This document shows, piece after piece, positions 14,887 to 21,028 of a DNA stretch of 30,070 bases. Every line of letters begins with the position of its first letter. Positions within the stretch are counted from its first letter, which is position 1. The stretch covers positions 1-30,070 of the forward strand of contig CANRIY010000006.1 of assembly GCA_947630775.1 (NCBI GenBank), given 5' to 3'. Source of the DNA: an uncultured Clostridia bacterium. GTDB lineage: Bacteria > Bacillota > Clostridia > Christensenellales > Borkfalkiaceae. The position numbers and the translations under genes were made by a program. Under the pieces are notes generated by a model. It saw nothing but the letters and a program-made list of their open reading frames with translations. It made no database searches and was not told the origin of the DNA.

Positions 14887-15522
14887 TCAACGTTTTGGCG
14901 GGTGTCCGCTTCCCGAAAAATACCCCTTCACAAAGGAGAGGGGCAAAACGTTTGCGCCTTTTTCGAGGACGGCGCCGGGGGCGAGCACACTGTTGCACCC
15001 CACCTGCGCGCCGTCTCCCGCAAATGCCCCCACTTTATAGCGTCCCGTGGGGTAATTTTTCTCTCCGCGGATGAAAACTTCCCCGCGGTCGAGCCGCACG
15101 TTCGCGCAGACCGCCCCTGCGCCGAGATGGGCGCGGAAGCCGAGAATGCTGTCCCCGACATAGTTGAAATGCGGGACTTCCACGCCGTCGAATAAGATGC
15201 AGTTTTTAAGTTCGGTCGAATTCCCCACGACGCACTTTTCGCCGACGAGAACGTTTCCGCGCACGAATGCGCCGCTCCGCACCTGCGTGCCCGCGCAGAT
15301 GACGCAGGGTGCATGTAATTCCGCCGTCGGAGCAATTTTCGCCGTACCATGTATGAAAACCCCCTCTCCGATTTCAATAAATTCCTCACCGAGTTTTTTT
15401 GAAAAAGAGCGCAAAAACGCCCCAAGACCTTCGAGCGCTTCCCAAGGATAGGTGAATTGTTTCAAATAATCTTCGGCAAGGGTGTGCGAAAGGTCGTAGA
15501 GGGCGGAAATTTCAAGATCCAT
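14887..15522 (-). CDS. left-handed beta-helix protein, UDP-GlcNAc pyrophosphorylase-like acyltransferase domain
   Basis: About 211 residues. After an N-terminal helical region (ISALYDLSHTLAEDYLKQF, then PWEALEGL) come hexapeptide repeats of the left-handed beta-helix: IHGTAKIAPTAELHAPCVIC, VRSGAFVRGNVLVGEKCVVG, and later VGCNSVLAPGAVLEKGANV. Clostridial proteins of this size are usually named UDP-N-acetylglucosamine pyrophosphorylase, but the nucleotidyltransferase domain of GlmU is absent, so this is at most the acyltransferase half; the substrate is uncertain. ATG at 15522 is chosen because the homologous start is M(D/E)LEISALYDLSHT and because upstream in-frame sequence crosses the divergent promoter. 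No strong ribosome site is visible. Confidence 0.8.
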   Translation of the reverse strand: MDLEISALYDLSHTLAEDYLKQFTYPWEALEGLGAFLRSFSKKLGEEFIEIGEGVFIHGTAKIAPTAELHAPCVICAGTQVRSGAFVRGNVLVGEKCVVGNSTELKNCILFDGVEVPHFNYVGDSILGFRAHLGAGAVCANVRLDRGEVFIRGEKNYPTGRYKVGAFAGDGAQVGCNSVLAPGAVLEKGANVLPLSFVKGYFSGSGHPPKR

Positions 15523-15557
15523 GCCGCATCTTATGCCGCCGCAAACAAAAATTGTTC

Positions 15558-15586
15558 TTGCTATTTGCTTCTTTCTGTGATATAAT
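15558..15586 (+). promoter_or_regulatory. promoter of the 15614 membrane-protein gene
   Basis: -35 TTGCTA (15558-15563), 17-base spacer, -10 TATAAT (15581-15586) preceded by TGTGA. Confidence 0.8.
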
Positions 15587-15613
15587 GTGGACAAAACCGT
15601 TTGGAGATCCGAT

Positions 15614-16525
15614 ATGATCAAAACCGCGCTCAAAAATTTCTTCTGCAATCTCGTCAATCTCTTTATCCCGATGGGCATCATCTATCTCTTCCTGCTCCTC
15701 GCGATCTTTTTCTTTCTCTCTGTCTTTTTGCAGTCCAGCTCGGAGATGATCGAACAGCTCGTTGCCCTGATCGAGGACTCCTCGGGGAAAACGAACGTCA
15801 CCATTCCTGAATTTTTGTCATTTGCCGTCGGCCGTCTCGACAGAAGCGACGGCTTCTTCGGCGTGCTGAGCCAAATTTTTGACGGCGACTGGATCGGCGG
15901 AACGGTGCGCGGGTTCTTCCGCTCGCTCGGTGCGGGAAGCGGCGACTTCGAGAATCAGCTCAATGGGATCGTCGACGGATATATCGGGCAGCTGTCCGCC
16001 GCCCTTTCCGTCTCGATCGCCTTCATGTCCCTCGGGATCGTCCTCGGGTTTTATGCGACGGGATACGCCGTGCGCCGCCGTTCGGCAAAACGGGGCTTCA
16101 AGAGGACGATCATCGCGCATACCGTTGTTCCCATTGCACAGACGGTCATCATCGTCGGATGTACGTTGCTCATCAACTCTATCCGTTATTATACCCTGCT
16201 CGTTTTTGCCGTCTGCCTCATCTTTATGGGGATCGTCAGCCTCACGAGCTCGTGGATCCTCTTCGGAAAGGGGAAGATCCCCTTCAAACAGATCGTCAAA
16301 GGGAAGAACATTCTGCTCCACATTGCCGTGATCGGGATCATCGGCGTTCTCGTGATCGCCATCGCCGTCGGGCTCTTTATGATCCACCCGCTCCTCGCGA
16401 TCCTTCTTTTGATCCCCATTCTCGTCTATTCTTACGTCATCCTTGACGTCAATACGGATTCCTACGTCTCCCATCTCGCCGAAAAGTACACCGCCGAACC
16501 CGAAAATCCGTCGGCGGAAGCATAA
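15614..16525 (+). CDS. integral membrane protein of unknown function
   Basis: A 303-residue protein I do not recognise. One or two hydrophobic segments lie at the N-terminus (IPMGIIYLFLLLAIFFFLSV), followed by an extracytoplasmic-looking region of about 80 residues, then five or so further segments from about residue 125. The C-terminal tail is short and polar, ending YTAEPENPSAEA. The start at ATG 15614 has GGAG seven bases upstream; an in-frame GTG at 15587 directly abuts the -10 box and is rejected. It is a single gene with its own promoter and a strong terminator. General character: a polytopic membrane protein, possibly a permease or a YesL/YihY-like protein, unproven. Confidence 0.75.
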   Translation: MIKTALKNFFCNLVNLFIPMGIIYLFLLLAIFFFLSVFLQSSSEMIEQLVALIEDSSGKTNVTIPEFLSFAVGRLDRSDGFFGVLSQIFDGDWIGGTVRGFFRSLGAGSGDFENQLNGIVDGYIGQLSAALSVSIAFMSLGIVLGFYATGYAVRRRSAKRGFKRTIIAHTVVPIAQTVIIVGCTLLINSIRYYTLLVFAVCLIFMGIVSLTSSWILFGKGKIPFKQIVKGKNILLHIAVIGIIGVLVIAIAVGLFMIHPLLAILLLIPILVYSYVILDVNTDSYVSHLAEKYTAEPENPSAEA

Positions 16526-16528
16526 CAG

Positions 16529-16560
16529 AAAAAGAGACGGGTTTCAGCCCGTCTCTTTTT
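16529..16560. terminator. strong terminator, also the left edge of the A+T-rich island
   Basis: AAAAAGAGACGGG (16529-16541), loop TTTCAG, CCCGTCTCTTTTT (16548-16560). It works in both directions by sequence. The next ~90 bases to 16650 hold nothing recognisable. Confidence 0.9.
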
Positions 16561-16650
16561 GTATATCGTTTGAACCGCCGAAAGCTGTTGATGAAACTTT
16601 AGATTCCCCGAAAAATGATCGTAAAAAGTGAATATCCCTTGAAATATTTT

Positions 16651-16932
16651 TTATGGTTTAACCTCTATCTTTTTAGGGAAATTGTGATAGTTCACAATAA
16701 AGTACCCGGCAGAACTTATTTCGATCGGAACGTTACCTTCTATGGAAATAACTTTGAAAACGAATGAAGTATACTCGTCTTCCTCGTTATCATCGGCAAA
16801 GTCCTCGAAACATGTATCAAACAGCGCAGTTACGCATCCTGTTTCCCAAAACAGTTGCATTTCCTTATCTTCGATTTCGTCCAATCTACGATAAAAGTCC
16901 GAAACAATATTTATTTCATTTTCATTAAACAT
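16651..16932 (-). CDS. small acidic protein, candidate immunity partner of the Ntox50-domain protein
   Basis: A 93-residue, strongly acidic protein (EDFADDNEEDEY near the middle) with no recognised family. It starts three bases after the stop of the Ntox50 gene, and its ribosome site GGGAGAG lies inside the last codons of that gene, so translation is probably coupled. Small acidic proteins directly downstream of polymorphic-toxin domains are typically immunity proteins; that role is inferred from position and charge only. Base composition is A+T-richer than the flanking chromosome. Confidence 0.7.
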   Translation of the reverse strand: MFNENEINIVSDFYRRLDEIEDKEMQLFWETGCVTALFDTCFEDFADDNEEDEYTSFVFKVISIEGNVPIEISSAGYFIVNYHNFPKKIEVKP

Positions 16933-16935
16933 ATA

Positions 16936-17274
16936 TCATCTCTCCCTTTTAGGTTTGCTCGGTACTATATGCGCACCGTCTTTTGAATAATGAATTATTC
17001 CCATTGTCGTTGGATATTTTTTGTCCGTTTGAGGATCAATGTAGTATCCTATAATTTTACCAAAATCTACTCTTTCACGATTTTCTCCGGCAGATGTTCC
17101 GTGACCTGAAAATTCGCGAATAAGTTGTTGCGCATCCTTTAGTGTCCCGATAAAAATACTTTTCCCCGGAATATAGTTTTTATTTCCGACGATATGCTTC
17201 CCCTGTCTATCGGCATGTAGGGTTGTCCTGCCTCCCCTTGTACCACGGAAATGTCCACTTCTTCCTGCACCCAT
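16936..17274 (-). CDS. polymorphic toxin type 50 (Ntox50) domain protein, stand-alone
   Basis: A 112-residue protein. After MGAGRSGHFRGTRGG it contains the pattern of the Ntox50 domain: GKHIVGNKNYIPGKSIF, DAQQLIREFSGHGT, ERVDFGKIIGYYIDP, PTTMGIIHYSKDG and AHIVPSKP. Residues K26/H27, H95 and H102 are candidate catalytic positions. Ntox50 is predicted to be an RNase-type toxin; the family is usually found at the C-terminus of large polymorphic toxins or of phage head proteins, whereas here it is a small protein without delivery domains. ATG at 17274 is preferred over upstream Met codons because GGAGG lies nine bases before it and it begins just after the DUF4417 stop. Confidence 0.8.
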   Translation of the reverse strand: MGAGRSGHFRGTRGGRTTLHADRQGKHIVGNKNYIPGKSIFIGTLKDAQQLIREFSGHGTSAGENRERVDFGKIIGYYIDPQTDKKYPTTMGIIHYSKDGAHIVPSKPKRER

Positions 17275-17275
17275 G

Positions 17276-17944
17276 TCAGCCCACCTCCTTTTTGTGAGAT
17301 AGGCCGAAGTCGCTTTCAAACGTTACTATTTCCACGCCGCAAAGTTTTGCCAAACAAAAAATTTTTTTCGGCGCTCTGCCGTAAACTATAACGGTTTTTG
17401 GGCATAACCGTTGAAGGACGTAATCGAATCCCTCGATGAACTGTTGTTTGTATCCTTTGGACTTGATGCACCCGTGCGTTCCAACGGCTATGGTCGAATT
17501 ATGTTCCACGCCCAGGCAAGCCAGCTCATATGTGCGCGCATCGCCCCAACGAACGTTTGGTATCGTCGGAATTTTGTTATCGTTTAGCCATGCGCCGACT
17601 GCTTTGCCGCGATATGTATTCCACACTTGCATGGCGAGGGGCATATCAGAATACAGGCTGTAATCGGGAGTAACGACCCCGTCAAAACGTTTGAGTACGG
17701 ATAGATACTTTTGGGGATTATTCCACAATGGTTCGATTTTTTCATCGTGCTCGTAGAAAACCACAAATCCCGAATGGTTTTTTTCGGATATGGCACGAGA
17801 AAATGGAACAAGTCTGGTGGGCAAGATATCAGTTGTTTTTACGCATGGGATTTCCGGATCACCATCAAATTTGGCATTCCGAACCATATATGCGTGAAAA
17901 ACATCCTTACATAGTTTGCCGTAAGGTTTGATTGTTGTTTGCAT
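17276..17944 (-). CDS. DUF4417 protein, phage/mobile-element associated
   Basis: A 222-residue protein matching DUF4417, a family of unknown function often found in Firmicutes phages and mobile elements. Visible landmarks are CVKTTDILPTRLVPFSRAIS, the central VVTPDYSLYSDMPLAMQVWN and WGDARTYELACLGVE, and the C-terminal VIVYGRAPKK. No catalytic motif or membrane segment is evident. ATG has AGGAG six bases upstream. It leads a three-gene unit with the Ntox50 and acidic genes, and its promoter region is shared with the opposite-facing consensus promoter at 17992-18020. Confidence 0.82.
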   Translation of the reverse strand: MQTTIKPYGKLCKDVFHAYMVRNAKFDGDPEIPCVKTTDILPTRLVPFSRAISEKNHSGFVVFYEHDEKIEPLWNNPQKYLSVLKRFDGVVTPDYSLYSDMPLAMQVWNTYRGKAVGAWLNDNKIPTIPNVRWGDARTYELACLGVEHNSTIAVGTHGCIKSKGYKQQFIEGFDYVLQRLCPKTVIVYGRAPKKIFCLAKLCGVEIVTFESDFGLSHKKEVG

Positions 17945-17958
17945 GATAGTCTCCTGTT

Positions 17959-17987
17959 AAAATATGTCAACCTTTGGTTGCCGTCAA
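17959..17987 (-). promoter_or_regulatory. possible promoter of the DUF4417-Ntox50 unit
   Basis: Minus strand: -35 TTGACG (17982-17987), 17-base spacer, -10 TATTTT (17959-17964). The palindrome CAACC-TTT-GGTTG (17968-17980) lies inside the spacer and could be an operator. The implied start leaves a very short leader that cuts into the ribosome site, so the assignment is tentative. Confidence 0.45.
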
Positions 17988-17991
17988 AAAC

Positions 17992-18020
17992 TTGACATAA
18001 AAGACGGGAGATGCTATAAT
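17992..18020 (+). promoter_or_regulatory. consensus promoter facing a gene-free strip
   Basis: -35 TTGACA (17992-17997), 17-base spacer, -10 TATAAT (18015-18020): both hexamers perfect. On this strand the next ~100 bases contain no conventional gene, and beyond them the sequence is antisense to the ImmA/IrrE gene. Confidence 0.85.
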
Positions 18021-18026
18021 GCAATT

Positions 18027-18101
18027 ATCGTGAGTGCTTTTAGCATTCATCCCGAAAGGCGCATAATCGTTGCTGCAACAACTTTTAGGCGCTTTTCTTT
18101 T
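18027..18101 (+). ncRNA. candidate small structured RNA (about 75 nt)
   Basis: Starts about seven bases after a perfect promoter. Hairpin 1: GTGAGTGCT / AGCATTCAT around TTT, 9 bp with two G-T pairs (18030-18050). Hairpin 2: AAAGGCGC (18055-18062) pairs with GCGCTTTT (18089-18096), enclosing a small GTTG-CTG-CAAC hairpin, and is followed by CTTTT, which makes it terminator-like. A 25-codon frame from GTG 18030 (beginning MSAFSIHPERR) also spans it, so a tiny peptide gene is the alternative. Known RNA families were not recognised. Confidence 0.5.
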
Positions 18102-18117
18102 ATGTGAATTTTCTCAT

Positions 18118-18699
18118 TTAGCCGTATTTTCTTATTCTCTCCAAGAACTCCCGTTCGTAGTCGAACAAAAATGTCTCTCCGTATGCCGACTTTCGATGTT
18201 CGGTGGCCGAGCAGCAATATTCAGCCGACTGTTGAGAAATGTGAAATCGCTCAACATATTCCTCGGGTGAACTTAATCCTTCTTGAATGATGATTGCTTG
18301 CGGAGCAAGTAACGATTTTGCAAAGAAATCCGCAAGCGCTTCGTCTCTTTCCGTCAGATATTTTTTGTGACAATCTCCCGACACGACATGTTTGATCTCG
18401 TGTGCAATCGTAAAACGTTGCCTCGGCTCTTGTATATCCACATCGTTATAGTAAGTGTCATATTCGATGTAACCGTTTTCCGAACGTGAAACCGTGAACC
18501 CTAAATTCATGTCATACTTATGGTATAATGTCATGTATTGTTCAAGGGTCAAGGTAGAGTAGGGAATGAGCTTCATTCCTATTTTTTCCGCAAGAGAAAA
18601 TACGTCAAGCGGGAAACAGAAGAACTCATAATCACTCAAAACATCAAGAGTCAAACGCGTCATTTTATCGTATTGTTTTTTGTTTACCTCAACCATCAT
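18118..18699 (-). CDS. ImmA/IrrE-family metallo-endopeptidase
   Basis: About 193 residues. The zinc motif HEIKH (100-104) follows the family pattern QRFTIAHEIKH, and the third ligand is expected in the acidic helix ERDEALADFFAKSLLAP. ImmA-type proteases cleave the XRE repressor of the same locus, as in ICEBs1, or act as DNA-damage switches. The XRE gene is immediately upstream and overlaps this one. ATG at 18699 is chosen inside the end of the XRE gene; a second ATG at 18696 and an upstream TTG at 18720 are possible, and none has a strong ribosome site. Length is complete for the stand-alone form. Confidence 0.9.
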   Translation of the reverse strand: MMVEVNKKQYDKMTRLTLDVLSDYEFFCFPLDVFSLAEKIGMKLIPYSTLTLEQYMTLYHKYDMNLGFTVSRSENGYIEYDTYYNDVDIQEPRQRFTIAHEIKHVVSGDCHKKYLTERDEALADFFAKSLLAPQAIIIQEGLSSPEEYVERFHISQQSAEYCCSATEHRKSAYGETFLFDYEREFLERIRKYG

Positions 18700-19012
18700 C
18701 CTCGCCGTACAAAAGAGCAATGATTTCGCTCTTATCTTCCTTCGTCAAGATATGCCGATTGCGCGCGACCAACTGTTTCAATTCTTGCCTCTCGTCAACC
18801 GAGCGATGCTCCTCGTCCAAACCAAGCAAATAAGCCTCCGATACTCCAAGCGCCATTGCGATGTTGCGCACAATGTCGATCCGAGGCTCAATGTCCCCAC
18901 GCAAATAACGGCATAGCGACGGTGCCGCCACGCCGCTGAGTGTTGAGAGTTCCGCTTGAGATAACTTTTTTTCCTGTAAAAGCCTTTTTACGCGTTCAGT
19001 AAATTCTTTCAT
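18689..19012 (-). CDS. XRE-family repressor paired with ImmA/IrrE
   Basis: A 107-residue regulator. The helix-turn-helix occupies about residues 7-60 (SQAELSTLSGVAAPSLCRYL) and the acidic C-terminal half (around KQLVARNRHILTKEDKSEII) would be the dimerisation/protease-recognition part. ATG at 19012 follows AGAGGTG by five bases; an upstream in-frame extension crosses the promoter and is rejected. The promoter contains symmetric ATTTCA..TGAAAT sites, so it probably controls itself. Together with the protease it forms the regulatory pair typical of integrative elements and prophages; no integrase is seen here. Confidence 0.9.
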   Translation of the reverse strand: MKEFTERVKRLLQEKKLSQAELSTLSGVAAPSLCRYLRGDIEPRIDIVRNIAMALGVSEAYLLGLDEEHRSVDERQELKQLVARNRHILTKEDKSEIIALLYGEDDG

Positions 19013-19030
19013 CTTAACACCTCTGCTGAT

Positions 19031-19059
19031 ATTATAGCATTTCAAAAATGAAATGTCAA
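19031..19059 (-). promoter_or_regulatory. XRE-ImmA promoter with embedded operator-like palindrome
   Basis: Minus strand: -35 TTGACA (19054-19059), 17-base spacer, -10 TATAAT (19031-19036), both perfect. ATTTCA-AAAA-TGAAAT lies in the spacer (19039-19054) and GCATTTCAA occurs twice (19037-19045 and 19060-19068), which suggests a repressor binding array. Confidence 0.85.
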
Positions 19060-19170
19060 GCATTTCAAGAAAAAAATACGATTTATTTTTTGCAAAAAAG
19101 CAAGACCGTCTTTTGTGAGTCAAAGACAAGCGGTGATGTTTCTACTTCGCTTAACATGACGAATAGAATA

Positions 19171-19230
19171 ACACCCCCTCAGTCTCGGCTTCGCCTCGAC
19201 AGCTCCCCCTCAAGGGGCAGCCAAGGGACA
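19171..19230 (+). repeat. dispersed repeat, short third copy
   Basis: ACACCCCCTCAGTC, hairpin arm TCGGCTTCGCCTCGA, CAGCTCCCCCTCAAGGGG, then CAGCCAAGGGACA. It shares the core of the 5014/9777 repeat but with a different central hairpin. It lies in the 341-base gap between the XRE gene and the 35-residue gene, which otherwise holds only the XRE promoter and two hairpins. Confidence 0.75.
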
Positions 19231-19287
19231 TTCTTCCCTTTCATTTCTCTACATTTCTTTTTCTGTTCATCGGCATAGCCTCTTTTG

Positions 19288-19354
19288 AACCACGCGACTA
19301 TCGCGTGGTTTTCAGTTACCAAGAGAGAAGGGACGCCGCGGCGTCCCTTTTTTT
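19288..19354. terminator. two hairpins downstream of the 35-residue gene
   Basis: AACCACGCGA-CTA-TCGCGTGGTT (19288-19310) followed by TTCAG, and AAGGGACGC-CGCG-GCGTCCCTT (19329-19350) followed on the plus strand by six T. The second directly abuts the minus-strand stop of the small gene and is the better terminator, by its T-run, for the plus strand. Confidence 0.6.
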
Positions 19355-19461
19355 CAGCTCTGTCCCGTAGGGACAATGTGCTCCTCGTCCGGCTCTGCTG
19401 CGTCGGGCAGGATCATGCAGTAGCGCGGATTGTGCGCATACGTCTTCTTTTTCTTTGCCAT
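19354..19461 (-). CDS. 35-residue protein of unknown function
   Basis: A short gene with a strong ribosome site (GAGGAGGGG just before ATG 19461). The product starts MAKKKKTYAHNPRYCM, so it has a basic head, and continues with an acidic middle (AAEPDEEH) and ends IVPTGQS. It lies after the two CotF-like genes in the same direction, 43 bases from the nearer one, and stops at the edge of a hairpin, so it has the signals of a real gene and may be part of the spore-coat unit. No family was recognised. Confidence 0.6.
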   Translation of the reverse strand: MAKKKKTYAHNPRYCMILPDAAEPDEEHIVPTGQS

Positions 19462-19504
19462 ATCCCCTCCTCTCACAGTATGTGCGGGCGGGCGGCGGTC
19501 CTAT

Positions 19505-19798
19505 TCAGGCGGATGCGATCTGCTTCTTCACCTTGGAGAACTTGTCTGCATTCTGGTCGATGAGCATCTTTGCGGCGGGCTGGACTTCGTAATAGCCGCG
19601 GGAGAGCATCTGCTCAAACACCTGAAATTGCGTATCCGCATTCTGCGTGTAGTTTTTGAGGATCTCCTTGCGGAAGGGCTTGCAGCTGCCCTCGGTGAGC
19701 GCGGCGGCATAATAGCTCATGAGCAGTTTTTCGCAGTCGAGAAGATCCTGCAATGCGTCCTTTTCGGCGAGTGTGGTTTCCTGTTTGCCCGTCTTCAT
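19505..19798 (-). CDS. CotF-family spore coat protein
   Basis: A 97-residue helical protein matching the Coat F pattern: LAEKDALQDLLDCEKLLMSYYAAAL, then LKNYTQNADTQFQVFEQMLSRGYY and a polar C-terminal helix. CotF-type proteins are found in the spore coat of spore formers and in many Clostridia of unproven sporulation. ATG at 19798 has GGAGGG five bases upstream and overlaps the stop of the preceding gene by four. The longer frame reading into that gene is not used. Confidence 0.88.
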   Translation of the reverse strand: MKTGKQETTLAEKDALQDLLDCEKLLMSYYAAALTEGSCKPFRKEILKNYTQNADTQFQVFEQMLSRGYYEVQPAAKMLIDQNADKFSKVKKQIASA

Positions 19799-19989
19799 TG
19801 TTTCCCTCCGATCATCGCATAGAGTGCGGAGAACCTCTCCGCATGCGCACAGGCAATGCTCTCCATTTCCTGCGCAAGCGCCGCGTCCGTCAGCGTGTTG
19901 GCATAGAGCCTTGCCTTTTTGCACGCCATTTCTTCTCCTGTGAGTATTTGGACGAGTACATCCAGATCTTTTGCGGTCAGATTGGTCAT
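19795..19989 (-). CDS. small CotF-like / spore coat-associated helical protein
   Basis: A 64-residue helical protein (MTNLTAKDLDVLVQIL, then CKKARLYANTLTDAALAQEM). It looks like the ferritin-like helical hairpin partner that often precedes CotF genes. ATG at 19989 has AGGAGG seven bases upstream; a TTG directly before it is ignored. Its ribosome site lies inside the 3' arm of the hairpin that ends the nth gene, so initiation may depend on that structure being open. Confidence 0.75.
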   Translation of the reverse strand: MTNLTAKDLDVLVQILTGEEMACKKARLYANTLTDAALAQEMESIACAHAERFSALYAMIGGKQ

Positions 19990-20026
19990 CAAAAAACCTC
20001 CTTGGCGTTGTTATCGCCGAAGGAGG
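19990..20026 (-). terminator. nth terminator whose 3' arm carries the next gene's ribosome site
   Basis: On the minus strand: CCTCCTTCGGCG, loop ATAACAA, CGCCAAGGAGG, TTTTTT. It pairs as 7 bp, a one-base bulge and 4 bp. The AGGAGG in the 3' arm is the Shine-Dalgarno of the gene starting at 19989, immediately after the T-run. Confidence 0.7.
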
Positions 20027-20039
20027 CTCTTTTTATACG

Positions 20040-20687
20040 TCATTTCTCTCCGTCCTGCTGTTTTGCGGGATCCGTGAGGCTTTGGAAATACGCGCACCAC
20101 GGGTTCAGGGTACAGCTTTTGCAGAGCGGTTTTTGGGAATGGCACACCCGCCGCCCGTGATAAATGAGCCAGTGGTGCGCCTTCGCCCAGTTTTCCTTGG
20201 GGATCGCTTCCATGAGCCCCCTTTCCACCTGCTCTGGCGTCTTTCCCCTTGCGAGCCCCGTCCTGTTTGCGACGCGGAACACATGCGTATCGACGGCAAT
20301 CGCCGCCCCGCCGAATGCGACGGCATAGACGACGTTCGCGGTCTTCCGTCCCACGCCCGCGAGGCTCCTGAGCGCTTCGGGGTCGCCCGGGACCTCACCA
20401 TTAAATTTTTCGAGGATGTCCCGCGAGGCGGAGAGGATATGCGCCGCCTTATGATGATAAAATCCGCAGGAGAAGATGTATTTTTCGAGTTCTTCCTGCG
20501 AGAGCGTCACCATTGTTTGGGGCGTATTGTATGTTTCGAAGAGCACGGCGGTGACTTTATTGACCCGCTCGTCCGTGCACTGGGCGGAGAGGATCACCGC
20601 AACGAGAAGTTCATAGGGGGTCCTGTAATGCAGTGCGGGGCGGGCGTCGGGATACAGCCGCTCCAGTTCCTTCAAAAGTTCTTCCAT
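20040..20687 (-). CDS. nth: endonuclease III (DNA glycosylase/AP lyase)
   Basis: Removes oxidised pyrimidines from DNA and cuts at the abasic site. The 215 residues are full length. The helix-hairpin-helix LAGVGRKTANVV carries catalytic Lys115, and Asp133 lies in VDTHVFRVANR. The iron-sulfur cluster loop C-x6-C-x2-C-x5-C is complete at Cys182, 189, 192 and 198. ATG at 20687 lies six bases from the -10 box and has no Shine-Dalgarno; the mRNA is probably leaderless. The gene stands alone, convergent to nothing, and ends in a terminator. Confidence 0.97.
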   Translation of the reverse strand: MEELLKELERLYPDARPALHYRTPYELLVAVILSAQCTDERVNKVTAVLFETYNTPQTMVTLSQEELEKYIFSCGFYHHKAAHILSASRDILEKFNGEVPGDPEALRSLAGVGRKTANVVYAVAFGGAAIAVDTHVFRVANRTGLARGKTPEQVERGLMEAIPKENWAKAHHWLIYHGRRVCHSQKPLCKSCTLNPWCAYFQSLTDPAKQQDGEK

Positions 20688-20693
20688 GCCGCG

Positions 20694-20722
20694 ATTATAC
20701 CATACCGCGGCAAAAAAAGCAA
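20694..20722 (-). promoter_or_regulatory. nth promoter abutting the start codon
   Basis: Minus strand: -35 TTGCTT (20717-20722), 17-base spacer, -10 TATAAT (20694-20699), then six bases to the ATG. Confidence 0.8.
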
Positions 20723-20732
20723 GGAAAACCGC

Positions 20733-20975
20733 CTATAAGAATGTGTACCGTCCGCCCGCCTGCCGCATGTAGCCCGCAAAGGCGGAGTACTTTTTTCTCT
20801 CTACGATCAGCCGCGCACGGGGAAGGAATCCGTCCTCGAAGCGGACGGAGATCCCGCAGCCCACCCTCGCTTCGGAAGGGTTGGAGACCGGCTGTGCGGG
20901 GATCCCGCTACTGCGGAACACCGAAATACAGTCAAGCGCCTGCGCGCGTGATTTGAAAACAGCTACGATCGTCAT
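20733..20975 (-). CDS. DUF3343 protein, putative selenium/sulfur carrier-like
   Basis: An 80-residue protein of the DUF3343 family, annotated as putative Se/S carrier-like. The conserved Cys-Gly is seen at C40-G41 (GCGISVRF) and the beta-alpha-beta start MTIVAVFKSRAQALDCI is typical. It faces away from a cysteine-desulfurase-like gene whose start is about 50 bases away, a recurrent pairing in Clostridia. The family is thought to accept a chalcogen from such an enzyme, which is not proven. AGGA lies eight bases before the ATG. Confidence 0.87.
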   Translation of the reverse strand: MTIVAVFKSRAQALDCISVFRSSGIPAQPVSNPSEARVGCGISVRFEDGFLPRARLIVERKKYSAFAGYMRQAGGRYTFL

Positions 20976-21028
20976 ACATCTGATCCTGCCCTCGTATAAT
21001 AGATTATCTTTTTTGGGGGGTCAAAGCC

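Noticed and set aside
16560..19130. Complete prophage or ICE
   Set aside because: No integrase, structural, replication or transfer genes and no flanking direct repeats were found by eye.
19179..19376. 65-codon minus-strand frame across the short repeat and hairpins
   Set aside because: It is made of the repeat and hairpin sequences and ends where they do.
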